Shown piece after piece: positions 40,130-51,339 of a stretch of DNA of 64,000 nucleotides (position 1 is the stretch's first letter; the number at the start of each line of letters is the position of its first letter). The position numbers were made by a program, and so were the translations under genes. Below the pieces are notes generated by a model. It made no database searches. It saw only the letters and a program-made list of their open reading frames with translations, and was not told the DNA's origin. The DNA comes from Cyclina sinensis (Eukaryota > Mollusca > Bivalvia > Venerida > Veneridae). Location of the stretch: contig JAAONU010000014.1 in assembly GCA_012932295.1 (NCBI GenBank), positions 15,317,039 to 15,381,038 on the forward strand, written 5' to 3'.

Positions 40130-43100
40130 AGTAAATTCAGCATTTTCTACAGATAGCCAGGCACTACAGTCAGATTCCTCAACCTTCACCATACAAACAT
40201 ACATACTTTTTTCCACTCTTCCTGGTTTTCACTTTACACGAACTTCCACAACACAATCACAGCTGTCTTCAGTTATTAACTTTGGCTCTGCCGTTGTATA
40301 CAAGACCACAGCATGTATCGGCATTAAACAAAGTAAAGACCAAAAACATACGCCATGTTTGTCGTTACTGACGAAACGATCCCTGCACAATAACCAACAA
40401 ATTTGTTTCACTATTCATTTCTGTCGCTATTGACTTTCCACTTCTCTGGTTTGGGATGCAGTCTCTTCTTTAACGAGTCATTGCTTCACGGTATGTGTAA
40501 CGATTTTTATCGGTAATTTTTAAAAGCAGGTGTCCGCAAAGAATCGCGCATTTTAAAACGCTTTGACTAGCTTCAAATGAAAAACTAAATTTTTTTTTAT
40601 GTCTGAAAGAACTTCTCATGCCTCCCTGCGGCATCAGTGACCGATACAAACCAATAACAATGAGGATCTTTTTGTCAGGTCCCTTTGAAAATGTTCTATC
40701 AGCTCTTCAATCAGATGTTGCCCACCCAAAATCTGATTGAAACAGAACACCTACTATTCGTAGCTAATTTGTTCATTATTCTTACCTTTGTTTCCGGCTT
40801 CGTCCCCCAAGGAGTGTTTGGTAGCATCTACGAAAAGGTTTTAGAGAGATATTCTAAGTGTAATATTTCCGAAAAAAAGCAAACTTAAATCATTTCTTAC
40901 GTTTAAACTAAACTATTATGTAAATTGGTAATCTGAATAATTGCTTTTGGAAGATTTGCAAACGCCTCAAGCTCAACAAAATGTTCGAAAATTTGAAAAA
41001 ATGATTTATTACAAAAATTACTTACAACTGTTCCTCACTATTGTCATACTGATGCTTTATGGGGCTGTTAATAGTTACTGTCTTCGTGTATTTCATGAAC
41101 AGTCAAAAAAAAAAAAAGAGTAAATGACATAAACATAAGAAGACATCGTCCTGAAAAAACAGGTTGTATTTTTTTGCTTTTATAGATCATTTGGATAACA
41201 AAAACACAACGCGTATCGCATACATAACACAATTTTTAGTTATGTGTAGTCATCAATCTTAAACCTACATGTCAGTTCAATATAAGTGGGGTGTAAGATT
41301 CTAGGAATTTGAATCCATAGTCCTGTTTGTTCTTGTTCGCAGTCGTGTTCTTGCTGATTTTACTCCAAGTACTCTTGTCTCAGTATGGTCACTGAGTACC
41401 TACTTTTTCACTCTACAATGCATTTTTATGTTTAATATGTTTGTGTGCTTTTACATGCAACATTGTCGAGTTGAGGGATAGGTTGGAATTAATTCACCAT
41501 TACAACTCGTTCTTGTTTGTTCTTACGATAACCTGTTTGGACAAGTGTGAGGTTGGTGCACTCTATAACCTGGTTTAAGCCCATAGTGTCAAAGTTTTGC
41601 CACTGACCGTTCTAAGGCGTAACCCCTCATATTCTATTTTTCGTTGTTTGTGGTGTCCTTTTTTAATTAATTTATAGTTCTTTTCACCTGCTGTTAGACT
41701 GCGTAGGGAGATAATTTTTTTAACTCTGGTTTTTCCTGCCATGCTTTTTCCCTCTTTTTTGATACAGCAATATATCAGTTTTTGATGAGTTCCATGTATG
41801 TTACCCAGTGCTATTCTACTCAATTCTGTTTTATAATTTCTTTGCCCTTTATTTTTGATGTGTCCACTTACTTTTCGAAGAATCAAATGTCTGTGTATGT
41901 GTATATAAGCAGTTATAAGGTAGAAAACTAACAAAATCTTTCATCTTATGTCGCGTTCCGGGTTGAAAAATTGTCATTCTAATTTCAGTTTAGGGGTGTC
42001 TGGTCATTGGTAACTGAATAAAAGATAGAAACAGCGTCAGGCTTTAGAACTTTCTCAATACTGTCGCTTTGTATATCTCAATGTGTCAGTCAAACTTTTT
42101 AAGTACAACATGTACATTAATATTAGTCTTTATAAAAAGAGTTATGTTCTTTGAAATTTTATAAGGTAGAAGAATTCATGTTTTCTTACAAATAACTACT
42201 TTCTCAGTGTATATAAGCCCTAAGGAAATAATTTAACTTTGGTATTGTTAATATGATAATAACATTTCGCTTTATAGAGAATCGGCCAAATAAGATTAAG
42301 GGGCATAAAATGGAAAATAAATTAAATGCACAGCATAAAACATATCACCGGTAAATTTTATTGTACTCCCCTGAATTTTATTGTTATGTTAAAAAATAAC
42401 ATGTCGAAAAAAAAATGTACAGGACACTGGTCTTTCATTCTGTGACATTTTAAAACTCTCAAGATTTAACAGTATACAGTTATTTTATGTGTGTTTGGGG
42501 AACAGTCAAAACTATTGTCCCGAGGTGTAAGGGAAAATTTTTGAACTGTTGCCCGAGGCTGTTAGGTCTGTTTTTTATGTTCTATATAATTGTTTAAATA
42601 CCTAATATTCTATACAATTTGACTAACTCAAAAACTATGTTTAAAATCTTTAGATTTTCACCATTAAGCTGTTTTACTGCCCCATTTTTTTAATTTAATC
42701 AACGCTTTTAACTGATATGTTTTCATATACACAGATGGAAAATCCACATTCTTTTCCTCACAGTATTTTCTTAAAATTGTAACGGCAACTTTAATGTCAT
42801 TTTTTGTGCTTAACGAGTCCCTATTCTCCAGCAAAATGTTCAAGTCTTCTTCAGACATGTCCTCAAAACTAGCCTGAGCCATTCTGTAAGGATTTCTTTG
42901 GGTTTTTTTCTCACTTTTCTTCAAGATTTGTTTTCACCAGCTGTCGGCCGATGACTGATTATCGTATGTAAATGCTTGGTTTGTTTGAGCTAAAAGCCGG
43001 TACAGATCCGACACCAAACTCAGGTACAATAAAAATACAAAATGGAATTAAATGAACGAAAGGCGCCGTCAGGGTCCCTAAAAACATACATGTATTCAAT

Positions 43101-45215
43101 TTTAGTTACTTTCATTCAATAACATACTATTGCGCATCCTCTTGCGCACAGTGAAAGCATATGATTGGTTCAAAAGTCAACTTTGAAACAGTTCAAACTT
43201 TTACCCGGTCAACAGTTTAAGCTGTTGCCCAGACCTGAATAAATTGTTGCTGGCGTACTTGAAAGATGGAAAAATGCCAGGAAACAGGCAAAACTAATGA
43301 ATTAAAAGTTATATAGAGCGTTAGGTAATAATATCAGATAAAATTTGTATTTCTGATTTGTTGACAAATCATTCATATGCGGTTAATAGCACCTCTTTCT
43401 GTTCCCGTCTTAATCAGTTTCCAATTTATCAAGGATGCATTTCCATGTCAGCGCTAGTATTAACTTTTTAAGGATATCGGACAAACCATGCTTTGAAGAA
43501 AGAAAAACAGTGCAATGAAGATTGGAAGCCGTAGAGAAATTGAACTATTTTCATGTCTAAAAGGCATCATAAAGGCATTCTCTTGTTCTGTAATATACTT
43601 GGAACATATACTTATTGAGTAATTAGAAATCTCATGTTCAAAGTATTTCCTGATTAAAGCTACAGGATATTCAAGAAATACTTAATAAAGCGGGGTAAGT
43701 TCATACAGAAAGATCTTAATAATGAATGATATTTTTTCCGATAAAATGTTTCACCGCTAACAATAACTTTAAGAAGTTCAGTTTTAGGCTGGCGGTAATG
43801 ACCAACTTGACGTCAATGTAATCGACTCGTTGGATTCGTTCTTTAATGTTAGCATAAGATAATCTTTAAAGGCCTGAATAGCAAGGATAAAGACAGTAAG
43901 AGCGTCAATCAGCTTTCCGTTATCCGCACTCCACCTATAGTTTCCAGTGTTTTGAAAAGAGTTAGTTGAATTTTAAGTAGACCTTTTCAATCTAATGTTT
44001 TCCTTTAAATCGCTTGTGTACTGTGTGTTCGTTTGTTAAAGGGCGGCTATCATAATTATGTTCGTGTATTCGTGTGCGGTAATTGTACCTGCCCTTCCTT
44101 TCGCCTAAAAGATTACCGACTATATGCTTCCATATTAGAGTAAAAACTGTCACAGAGTGAATATTGACTGCCCTTAAACATCGCTAGCTCTAGCCCCTGT
44201 CGAAAAAATCTCAGGAGCTTGAACGTTTTCGTTTTAAATCAATGTAAAGTTAGATTTACTTAAAGGCTTTGATGTTTACTTAATGGTTTGTGACAAACAA
44301 TGCTTAATGCTTAAGTATTGGTCAACGTGACATTTTCTGAAATTTGAACGGCACTAATGTACACATTTTAAAAAATTGCAGTCGTTCTTCGTACTCAAAT
44401 ATAATTACTGAAAAAAGTTTTACATCGATTTATTAGGGTTGAAACGCTTAAAATCTTTTATGACTAGCCCTTTCATAAATTAATTTTACAACTGTACTGG
44501 TTTATTTTCATTTATTTCTGAGTATTGAGAGGTGTTAAGTACTTCTAATTAACACGAATTACATAAATTCAATATTGTATTTTCAGCTTTTATTTTGATA
44601 TTTGTGTATATTAGCCATTTTAACATGAATATGATGTATGCCCGATTACAAGGTGTATCGCCACATTACATTAATTTTTGTTAAAAGATGAGCAACACCA
44701 TTTTTTTCAGCTACCACGACTGATATCTGATAAATTAAAGTGCAACTCATTCCGGTGTGTTATTATATGTTGAACATACTTTTCAAATCCACATAGTTTG
44801 AAAACTAGAGCAGATATAAAAGTGCACATCATTGATGTCTTAAGGTTTGACTAAGGTCAAACGATCCGTATTTCGGTGAATCATATACAATAAAAATAAA
44901 ACAGACATGTCCGCCATTGTATTAAATTTCCTTGATTCAGTGTTATTTTAAACTCCTTAAGATTGTACCGATTTTATATTGCTATTTATATTTGACTTTG
45001 GATTCGTTTCCAAATTAGTGTAACAGTCGGTTTAGATCCAGCAGTAAACATGTCGGTGTCTTTGCACTGTTGTACTCTTTTCCAAATAATGTATTTTAAG
45101 AGTACTGTATTGTAGTAGCGTTTGAAAGGGAATACGTATCCCAGAAAGGTAGTTCCAGTTCCAACTTCAATTGCTACAACAACTCTCTTGTATTGTACTT
45201 CCTACTCGTGTGTGG
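40130..45215 (-). pseudogene. HSPA12-type Hsp70 pseudogene, tandem duplicate of the gene at 57455-63424
   Basis: Each of the four main exons of the intact gene has a decayed counterpart here, in the same order and strand. 45215-44938 matches the N-terminal exon; the nucleotide-binding DFGTTYSGYAF has become EVGTGTTFLGYVF. 43955-43790 matches exon 2 (DNGKLIDALTVFILAI against ENGKNIDALTVFSLAI). 42075-41945 matches exon 3 ('GTCTGGTCATTGG' region). About 41140-40130 matches the terminal exon (EDSCDCVVEVRVK against EESCDFVGEFRVK). In-frame stops, frameshifts and lost motifs are present in every segment. It cannot encode a working ATPase. A transposon with inverted ends sits inside it at 42497-43230. 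Confidence 0.87.
42497..43230 (-). mobile_element. Transposon with inverted ends carrying a recombinase-like N-terminal fragment
   Basis: The left end reads GGGGAACAGTCAAAACTATT...GAACTGTTGCCC, and the right end, complemented, reads GGGCAACAGCTTAAACTGTT...GAACTGTTTC, so the ends are diverged inverted repeats of about 60 bases. Inside, a minus-strand frame (42924-42664, 86 codons) encodes MSEEDLNILLENRDSLST and DIKVAVTILRKYCEEKN. This resembles the N-terminal part of DUF3504/KIAA1958-type tyrosine-recombinase-like proteins. The catalytic part is absent, so the element would be non-autonomous. No target duplication was found; domain identity is tentative. Confidence 0.5.
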
Positions 45216-45775
45216 AGGTTGGCGGTGGGGGGGTAGATAGCATGAAACAATTAATAAAAGCGCAATAGTTGTACAAGTCTTTTGTTTGTTTCTGAGAGAG
45301 TGATCGAAATTTCTTTTCGTAGGTTTCTTTTACAAACTATATAAAGTTGCACTTGTCTGGTCTAAAGGAACCACTTAATTGCTCCCTTTCAGTACATTAC
45401 TTCTAGCGTTATTTCCTCCTTTTCGCAACATGTGTCATATGTTAGATTCAAGAAACTTTTTGCGGCGTTTGTTTAACTTTTCTTTGACCATGCTTAACAT
45501 AGAATTTAATAGATTTAAATTCTACAGGAAATGAAAAAGAATGATGAATTCAGTAAGTTTTAAATACTAAAATCCAAATATAACCTAAAAGTTGATAAAA
45601 CATTTTAGAAAAATGTTCAAACACGTCTCCTTTGTGTCCACTGTCATTATCATATCAAAGATCTAAAAGTAATGAATGTCAAAAATTCATTAAAAAAAAA
45701 GAAAGAAAACTTACTCATACTGAGAAGACGGATATATATTAAAGAATTTGCCCACAGTGTGCTATATACAAAATG

Positions 45776-45779
<4 letters not shown>

Positions 45780-45817
<38 letters not shown>
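45780..45817. repeat. (GT)n microsatellite
   Basis: About 18 uninterrupted GT dinucleotides. Confidence 0.95.
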
Positions 45818-45819
<2 letters not shown>

Positions 45820-45949
45820 ATTTACAGACAACACATTTAACCCTTTAACTTATTTTACATGGATTGGTAAGCAAGCTCTTGCAACTTATATTAATTCCTA
45901 TTGATGACTGCTTTTTGGGTCCAAACCAGAATGTGAGGCATCTGGAAAG

Positions 45950-46022
45950 TCACTAGAGATTCTCACCCCCTGCAACCTTCGAATCGGGAGTCTGGCGCTC
46001 TAACCCCTCGACCACTGCTCCT
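45950..46022 (-). pseudogene. tRNA-like relic, probably the head of an old SINE
   Basis: Read on the minus strand: GAGCAGTGGTCGAGGGGTTA, GAGCGCCAGACTCCCGATTC, GAAGGTTGCAGGGGGTGAGA. The first part resembles an A box (TGGTCGAG-GGTTAGAG). The B box is degraded, so a working tRNA is unlikely. Confidence 0.5.
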
Positions 46023-46905
46023 CCTTACAGAGAACAATATATAGTTGCGCTTACTTTTTTTTTATTTTGAAATTGTTTTGATGAGAAAATATCTTTAACG
46101 AGAATATATATATTGGTGGGAGATATTTAAGATTTAACACGTCCGTTTTTTTTTTAATTTGTACTTGTAGTTATTTGTTCGATACGGAACATAAAACTGG
46201 CAAATATTTCACGTTGTACCCGCAAATATGTGACAGTACTGACTAAAATTAAATAAAGGTAACTGATCAAGTAAAGATAAGTTTCGAAAGCTTTAAAGTT
46301 ATTGAAAAAGGAGTGAGTTTTCATTGAGGGATTTTCAAACAAATCTAAATAGAATATGATGAAAAGAAAAGATGTAACAATACAGTTTAAATTCTATCCA
46401 TACTAAAGGATGATGTCTGTTGAATATTTACTTTTAAGATAAAAAAGTGAACTTTTAATGTGGAAAACAAATCTCAAATTTCCCATTTCAAACTTGCATA
46501 CAATACAGATTTGTATTACATTACAAAACCATTTTACACCGATATGTTTAGCCATGCACAGGATGTACATTAGACTCAAAGGGAGATAGAAAGAAGTGAC
46601 AAACCCGTGAATATAATTTACATACTTTATTATCTATATAAACACTCTCCGATTTTATCTGAAACACACACAGGTCAGACAGTTATTTTAAAGATATATA
46701 ATACTAAAACTGTACAGCACAAAATCAGTCTATTAAATGGACAGCATTTCGTTAGGGCATACATAACCTTTGTATTTACATACACATATACAAACTATAA
46801 TGTAAAATGCACATGGCAGAAACTTACTAGGACAAAGCAGCCATAACACAGATACAGAATTGATTTAAATTAACAAGAAGACGACCATAGTGGCCATTTA
46901 TTGTT

Positions 46906-46914
46906 CACCTGAGA
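46906..46914. repeat. Target-site duplication, left copy (CACCTGAGA)
   Basis: Nine bases immediately before the foldback element, repeated exactly at 55598-55606 just after it. They lie within an older dispersed repeat whose end resembles 18760-18795. Confidence 0.85.
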
Positions 46915-48990
46915 ATGAACGTGAAGTTGGCACATAGATCGAAGCTCTACATCCAGCTCTGCAATCTTATATCAATGCAGAGCTGGGTCGAAGCTCTACA
47001 TCCAGCTCTGCAATCTTATATCACTGCAGAGCTGGGTCGCAGCTCTACATCCAGCTCTGCAATCTGATATCATTGCAGAGCTGGGTCGCAGCTCTACATC
47101 CAGCTCTGCAATCTTATAATTGCAGAGCTGGGTCGCAGCTCTACATCTAGCTCTGCAATCTTATATCATTGCAGAGCTGGGTCGCAGCTCTACATCCAGC
47201 TGTGCAATCTTATATCATTGCATAGCTGGGTCGCAGACTTACATCTAGCTATGCAATCTTATATAATTACAGACCTACATCCAGCTCTGCAATCTTATAT
47301 CATTGCAGAGCTGGGTCGCAGCTCTACACCCAGCTCTGCAATCTAATATCATTGCATAGCTGGGTCGTAGATCTACATCTAGCTCTGAAATCTTATATCA
47401 TTGCAGAGCTGGGTCGCAGCTCTACATCCAGCTCTTCAATCTTATATCATTGCAGAGCTGGGTCGCAGCTCTACATCCAGCTCTGCAATCTTATATCATT
47501 GCAGAGCTGGGTCGCAGCTCTACATCCAGCTCTGCAATCTTATATCATTGCAGAGCTGGGTCGCAGCTCTACATCCAGCTCTGCAATCTTATATCATTGC
47601 AGAGCTGGGTCGCAGACTTACATCCAGCTCTGCAATCTTATATAATTACAGACCTACATCCAGCTCTGCAATCTTATATCATTGCAGAGCTGGGTCGCAG
47701 CTCTACATCCAGCTCTGCGATCTTATATCATTGCAGAGCTGGGTCGCAGCTCTACATCCAGCTCTGCAATCTTATAATTGCAGAGCTTGGTCGCAGCTCT
47801 ACATCTAGCTCTGCAATCTTATATCATTGCAGAGCTGGGTCGCAGCTCTACATCCAGCTCTGCAATCTTATATCATTGCAGAGCTGGGTCGCAGCTCTAC
47901 ATCCAGCTCTGCAATCTTATAATTGCAGAGCTTGGTCGCAGCTCTACATCTAGCTTGCAATCTTATATCATTGCAGAGCTGGGTCGCAGCTCGACATCCA
48001 GCTCTGCAATCTTATATCATTGCAGAGCTGGGTCGAAAATTTATATCCAGCTATGCAATCTTATATAATTACAGAACTACATCCAGCTCTGCAATCTTAT
48101 ATCATTGCAGAGCTGGGTCGCAGCTCTACATCCAGCTCTGCAATCTTATATCATTGCATAGCTGGGTCGTAGATCTACATCTAGCTCTGAAATCTTATAT
48201 CATTGCAGAGCTGGGTCGCAGCTCTACATCCAGCTCTGCAATCTTATATCATTGCAGAGCTGGGTCGCAGCTCTACATCCAGCTCTGCAATCTTATATCA
48301 TTGCAGAGCTGGGTCGCAGCTCTACTCCAGCTCTGCAATCTTATATCATTGCAGAGCTGGGTCGCAGCTCTACATCCAGCTCTGCAATCTTAAATCATTG
48401 GATAGCTGGGTCGTAGATCTACATCCAGCTCTGCAATCTAATATTATTGCAGAGCTGGGTCGGAGCTCTACATCCAGCTCTGCAATCTTCTTTCATTGTA
48501 GAGCTGGGTCTCAGCTCTACATCTAGCTTTGCAATCATATATCATTGCCGAGCTGGGTCGTAGATCTACATCTAGCTCTGCAATCTTATATCATTGCAGA
48601 GCTGTGTCGCAGCTGTACATCCAGCTCTGCAATATAATATAATTACAGAGATAGGTCGCAGCTCTACATCCAGCTCTGCAATCTTATATCATTGCATAGC
48701 TTGGTCGTAGGTTTACATCTAGCTCTGCAATCTTATACAATTACAGAGCTAGGTCGCAGGTCTACATCCAGCTTTCCAATCTTATATCATTGCAGAGCTG
48801 TGTCGCAGTTCAATATCTAGCTCTGCAATCATATATTACAATGAGTTGGATCATAGATCGACATATAGCTCTAAAAATTGTATAGCTGCAGAGTTGGGTC
48901 GTAGGTCGACAACAAGCTCTGCAATCTTAAATAATTGCAGAGCTGGGTCGCATTTCTCCATCTAGCTCTGCAATCTTTTTCATTGCATCA
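46915..48990 (+). repeat. Left arm: 49-bp array, about 42 units
   Basis: The unit is ATTGCAGAGCTGGGTCGCAG, CTCTACATCCAGCTCTGCAA, TCTTATATC (49 bases). Some units are shortened, for example to ATTACAGACCTACATCC at about 47267, 47641 and 48066. Units beyond about 48640 become increasingly diverged toward the centre. Confidence 0.95.
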
Positions 48991-51339
48991 CTCCATCTGC
49001 ATAGTTTTTTTCAGTTATTGCCTTTTGTTATTTTTCAAAGCATTACTTAAAAAGACTTTGAGTTATCAACATGAAACATCATAATATGTGGATAGAGCTC
49101 ACTCAGGAGGTGTGCAGTGTAGAAGAGTGATAACTTTACGCTTAATAATTTTTGTTTTTTCATACTTAATTTTCACCTGAGTGGAGCAGAACTCAAAATG
49201 TCTTTGAAATGTCCACATGAAACTTTATAGGTGGATAGATCTTATTGAGGAGGAATGTTGTGCGCAAGAATGATAACTCTGCTTTTTATAATGTTTGATT
49301 TAGTGCCCTTTGTTATTTTTAATACTTTTTGTCCCAAGCTTATCTCAAAAGTATTGCAGGTATCTACTTGAAACTTCATAGGTTGAAAGATCTCACTGTG
49401 GAGGAGTGCAGCGCACAAGAATGATAACGCTACTATGCATGATTTTTCAGTTATTGACCTTTAACTTTCAAATCTGTTATTACTTCAGCCATTAGTTATC
49501 ATTACCGAAATTGAATTATGTTGCGCTGCTGCTACATATAAATTTTTCCAATAAGCAAACACATGTTAACATGGCTCTTGTTGATAAGAGTTTTGTAACA
49601 ATCTATATCCGTGTTGTTACAAACATATTGTAGTAAATAAACTTTTTGCATTTCTTTCTTTTTCTTTCTACATTCTACGGATGGACAAAAAGTCTATCGC
49701 AACACGTATGGTGTGTGAATAGGCTAAGAGCCTTAAATGTTCAAGCATTTTTACACATGTTAATTGCGGACAAAGGCATTTTCATATTTACGTCGTTTGT
49801 TTATTTTGGCATGTTGATGACTGCTGCTCTAACCCCGAGCCCCAACAAATCTGTTGATAAGTCATGAGAATAAGTATTCGAACGCACCTCCTTTATAATT
49901 ATATGAGAGCTATCACTTAAAGGTGGTAACAAGTTTTATTTCTTGAGCCGCCAGACTCCTTTTAAGGATTACTTACGTTCTTTACTCAACGGAGTCTTTG
50001 TATGGCCATTGAGTATCACAATTCGAAGTTAGTCAGACTTAACCTCAGAAATTTCGAAAACTCGTTATTCACATTATTATGGGGTGATGGCACGATGCTG
50101 AAAACCTTATTCTGTGTCTATAATTACTAGCACCCAGATGTATTTTATACCATTGTATCTGTCAACTGGATTGAGTAAAATTAATTTATTTTATGTTTTG
50201 CTACGAAATGGATAAAATTTCGTTTTCCATTTTATCCCGTAAACAACGAGAAGTGTAATTTGATGACCCTTCTTTATTTGATAGTTAAACGTTCGTGGAT
50301 CTCTTACATTTTCCTTTAAGAAAGATGCCCACCTGCTGAACTCAATTGGTACAGTACTGTATTAAGAATCAAAGGTTCGATCACTGGAATGAGTGTAAAT
50401 TTCTCTGTGACGATTGATCTCGAACGTTTTGCCTTAAGGTCATTCGTCTCTCACCACTGTCTCAGACTCATGTTAGAGACAGTGGAGAAAGTCATTCATT
50501 TGTGGAGAAATTGATACTTGCTGGTTAGATATAAAGGAAAAATCATAAACAACCAATAAAACAAACAGTTCATGAATTCTGTCAAAAATGTTACAACCCA
50601 GCAGTAAATAATTTTGCTCATAGCATCAAAACAAACACTATAATATTTTTTGGTGAATTTAAACCATACTTTAAAAATATGCGTGCCGCTTTTTATGCTT
50701 GCATCAAAACTAATCTTTTACGCACTTTGTATTCATAGCCATAGCTAGTGTATACTTCTTGTTTTAATGCATTCCTTCTTGAGCGCATCTGTCTCTCATC
50801 TTATTGTAATCTTGAAAATAATGCACTTGACTTTGCATGTCGTTTCAACACGACTCAGTTGCTCGTTAAATGTACTACGATATACTACGTCGCATTTCTT
50901 TGGATCGAGATAAAAAAACGAATCCAATGTTTATGTTTTTCTTATACGGAATACATTACTTTTAAACATGTATAACCTCTTTTCCACCGTAGTGACAAGG
51001 TAGCAAGAAAGCAGGGAAAAGATCAAAGTTCCCCTTGCAGATATGAGAAAATCAAACATTTCTTTGCAAGAGCCGCCAAAAGTGTAAATAGACCTACATG
51101 ACTGTACATGAAAAGTAGACAAAACTAAAACAAGTTCTATCCTTCCAGTGTTTGTTTCTGTATAATAATAACACCATTACAAATCTATTTGGTCAAATAA
51201 CTATGCTCATCTGAAACGTCATTAAGATAACGCTCTACAGTGAAGATATACTGAAATACCGTTAAAATTTTGCAGACCTAATTGAAACTGAATAACGAAT
51301 ATGTAAAAAGAAGTAAAAACAAATGTTTGAAGAGCTCGT
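48991..51339. other. Centre of the foldback element: no recognised gene
   Basis: 49000-49560 holds three diverged units of a dispersed repeat (AACTTCATAGGT.GATAGATCTCACT..GGAGGA) spaced about 170 bases. A tRNA-like stretch lies at 50335-50410. The remaining open frames (largest 75 codons) show no transposase motif. Confidence 0.5.
50335..50410 (+). pseudogene. tRNA-like relic
   Basis: GAACTCAATTGGTACAGTAC resembles a D-arm/A box, and CAAAGGTTCGATCACTGG closely matches a T-arm/B box (GGTTCGA). Spacing is tRNA-like but the acceptor stem does not pair well, so it is probably a SINE head or tRNA pseudogene. Confidence 0.45.

Larger units (their letters stand above)
45216..46905. other. Intergenic region without a gene
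   Basis: Holds a (GT)n tract and a tRNA-like relic, listed separately. The left edge of the foldback element's target repeat begins near 46872 (AAGACGACCATAGTGGCCAT). Otherwise nothing recognised. Confidence 0.4.

Noticed and set aside
41575..41934. 119-codon minus-strand open frame
   Set aside because: Lies in the intron of the HSPA12-type pseudogene, very Lys/Leu-rich, no recognisable domain and no splice context.
47352..48526. Several plus-strand open frames of about 100-170 codons
   Set aside because: By-products of the 49-bp tandem unit of the foldback element's left arm; each cycles through the same 49 residues.
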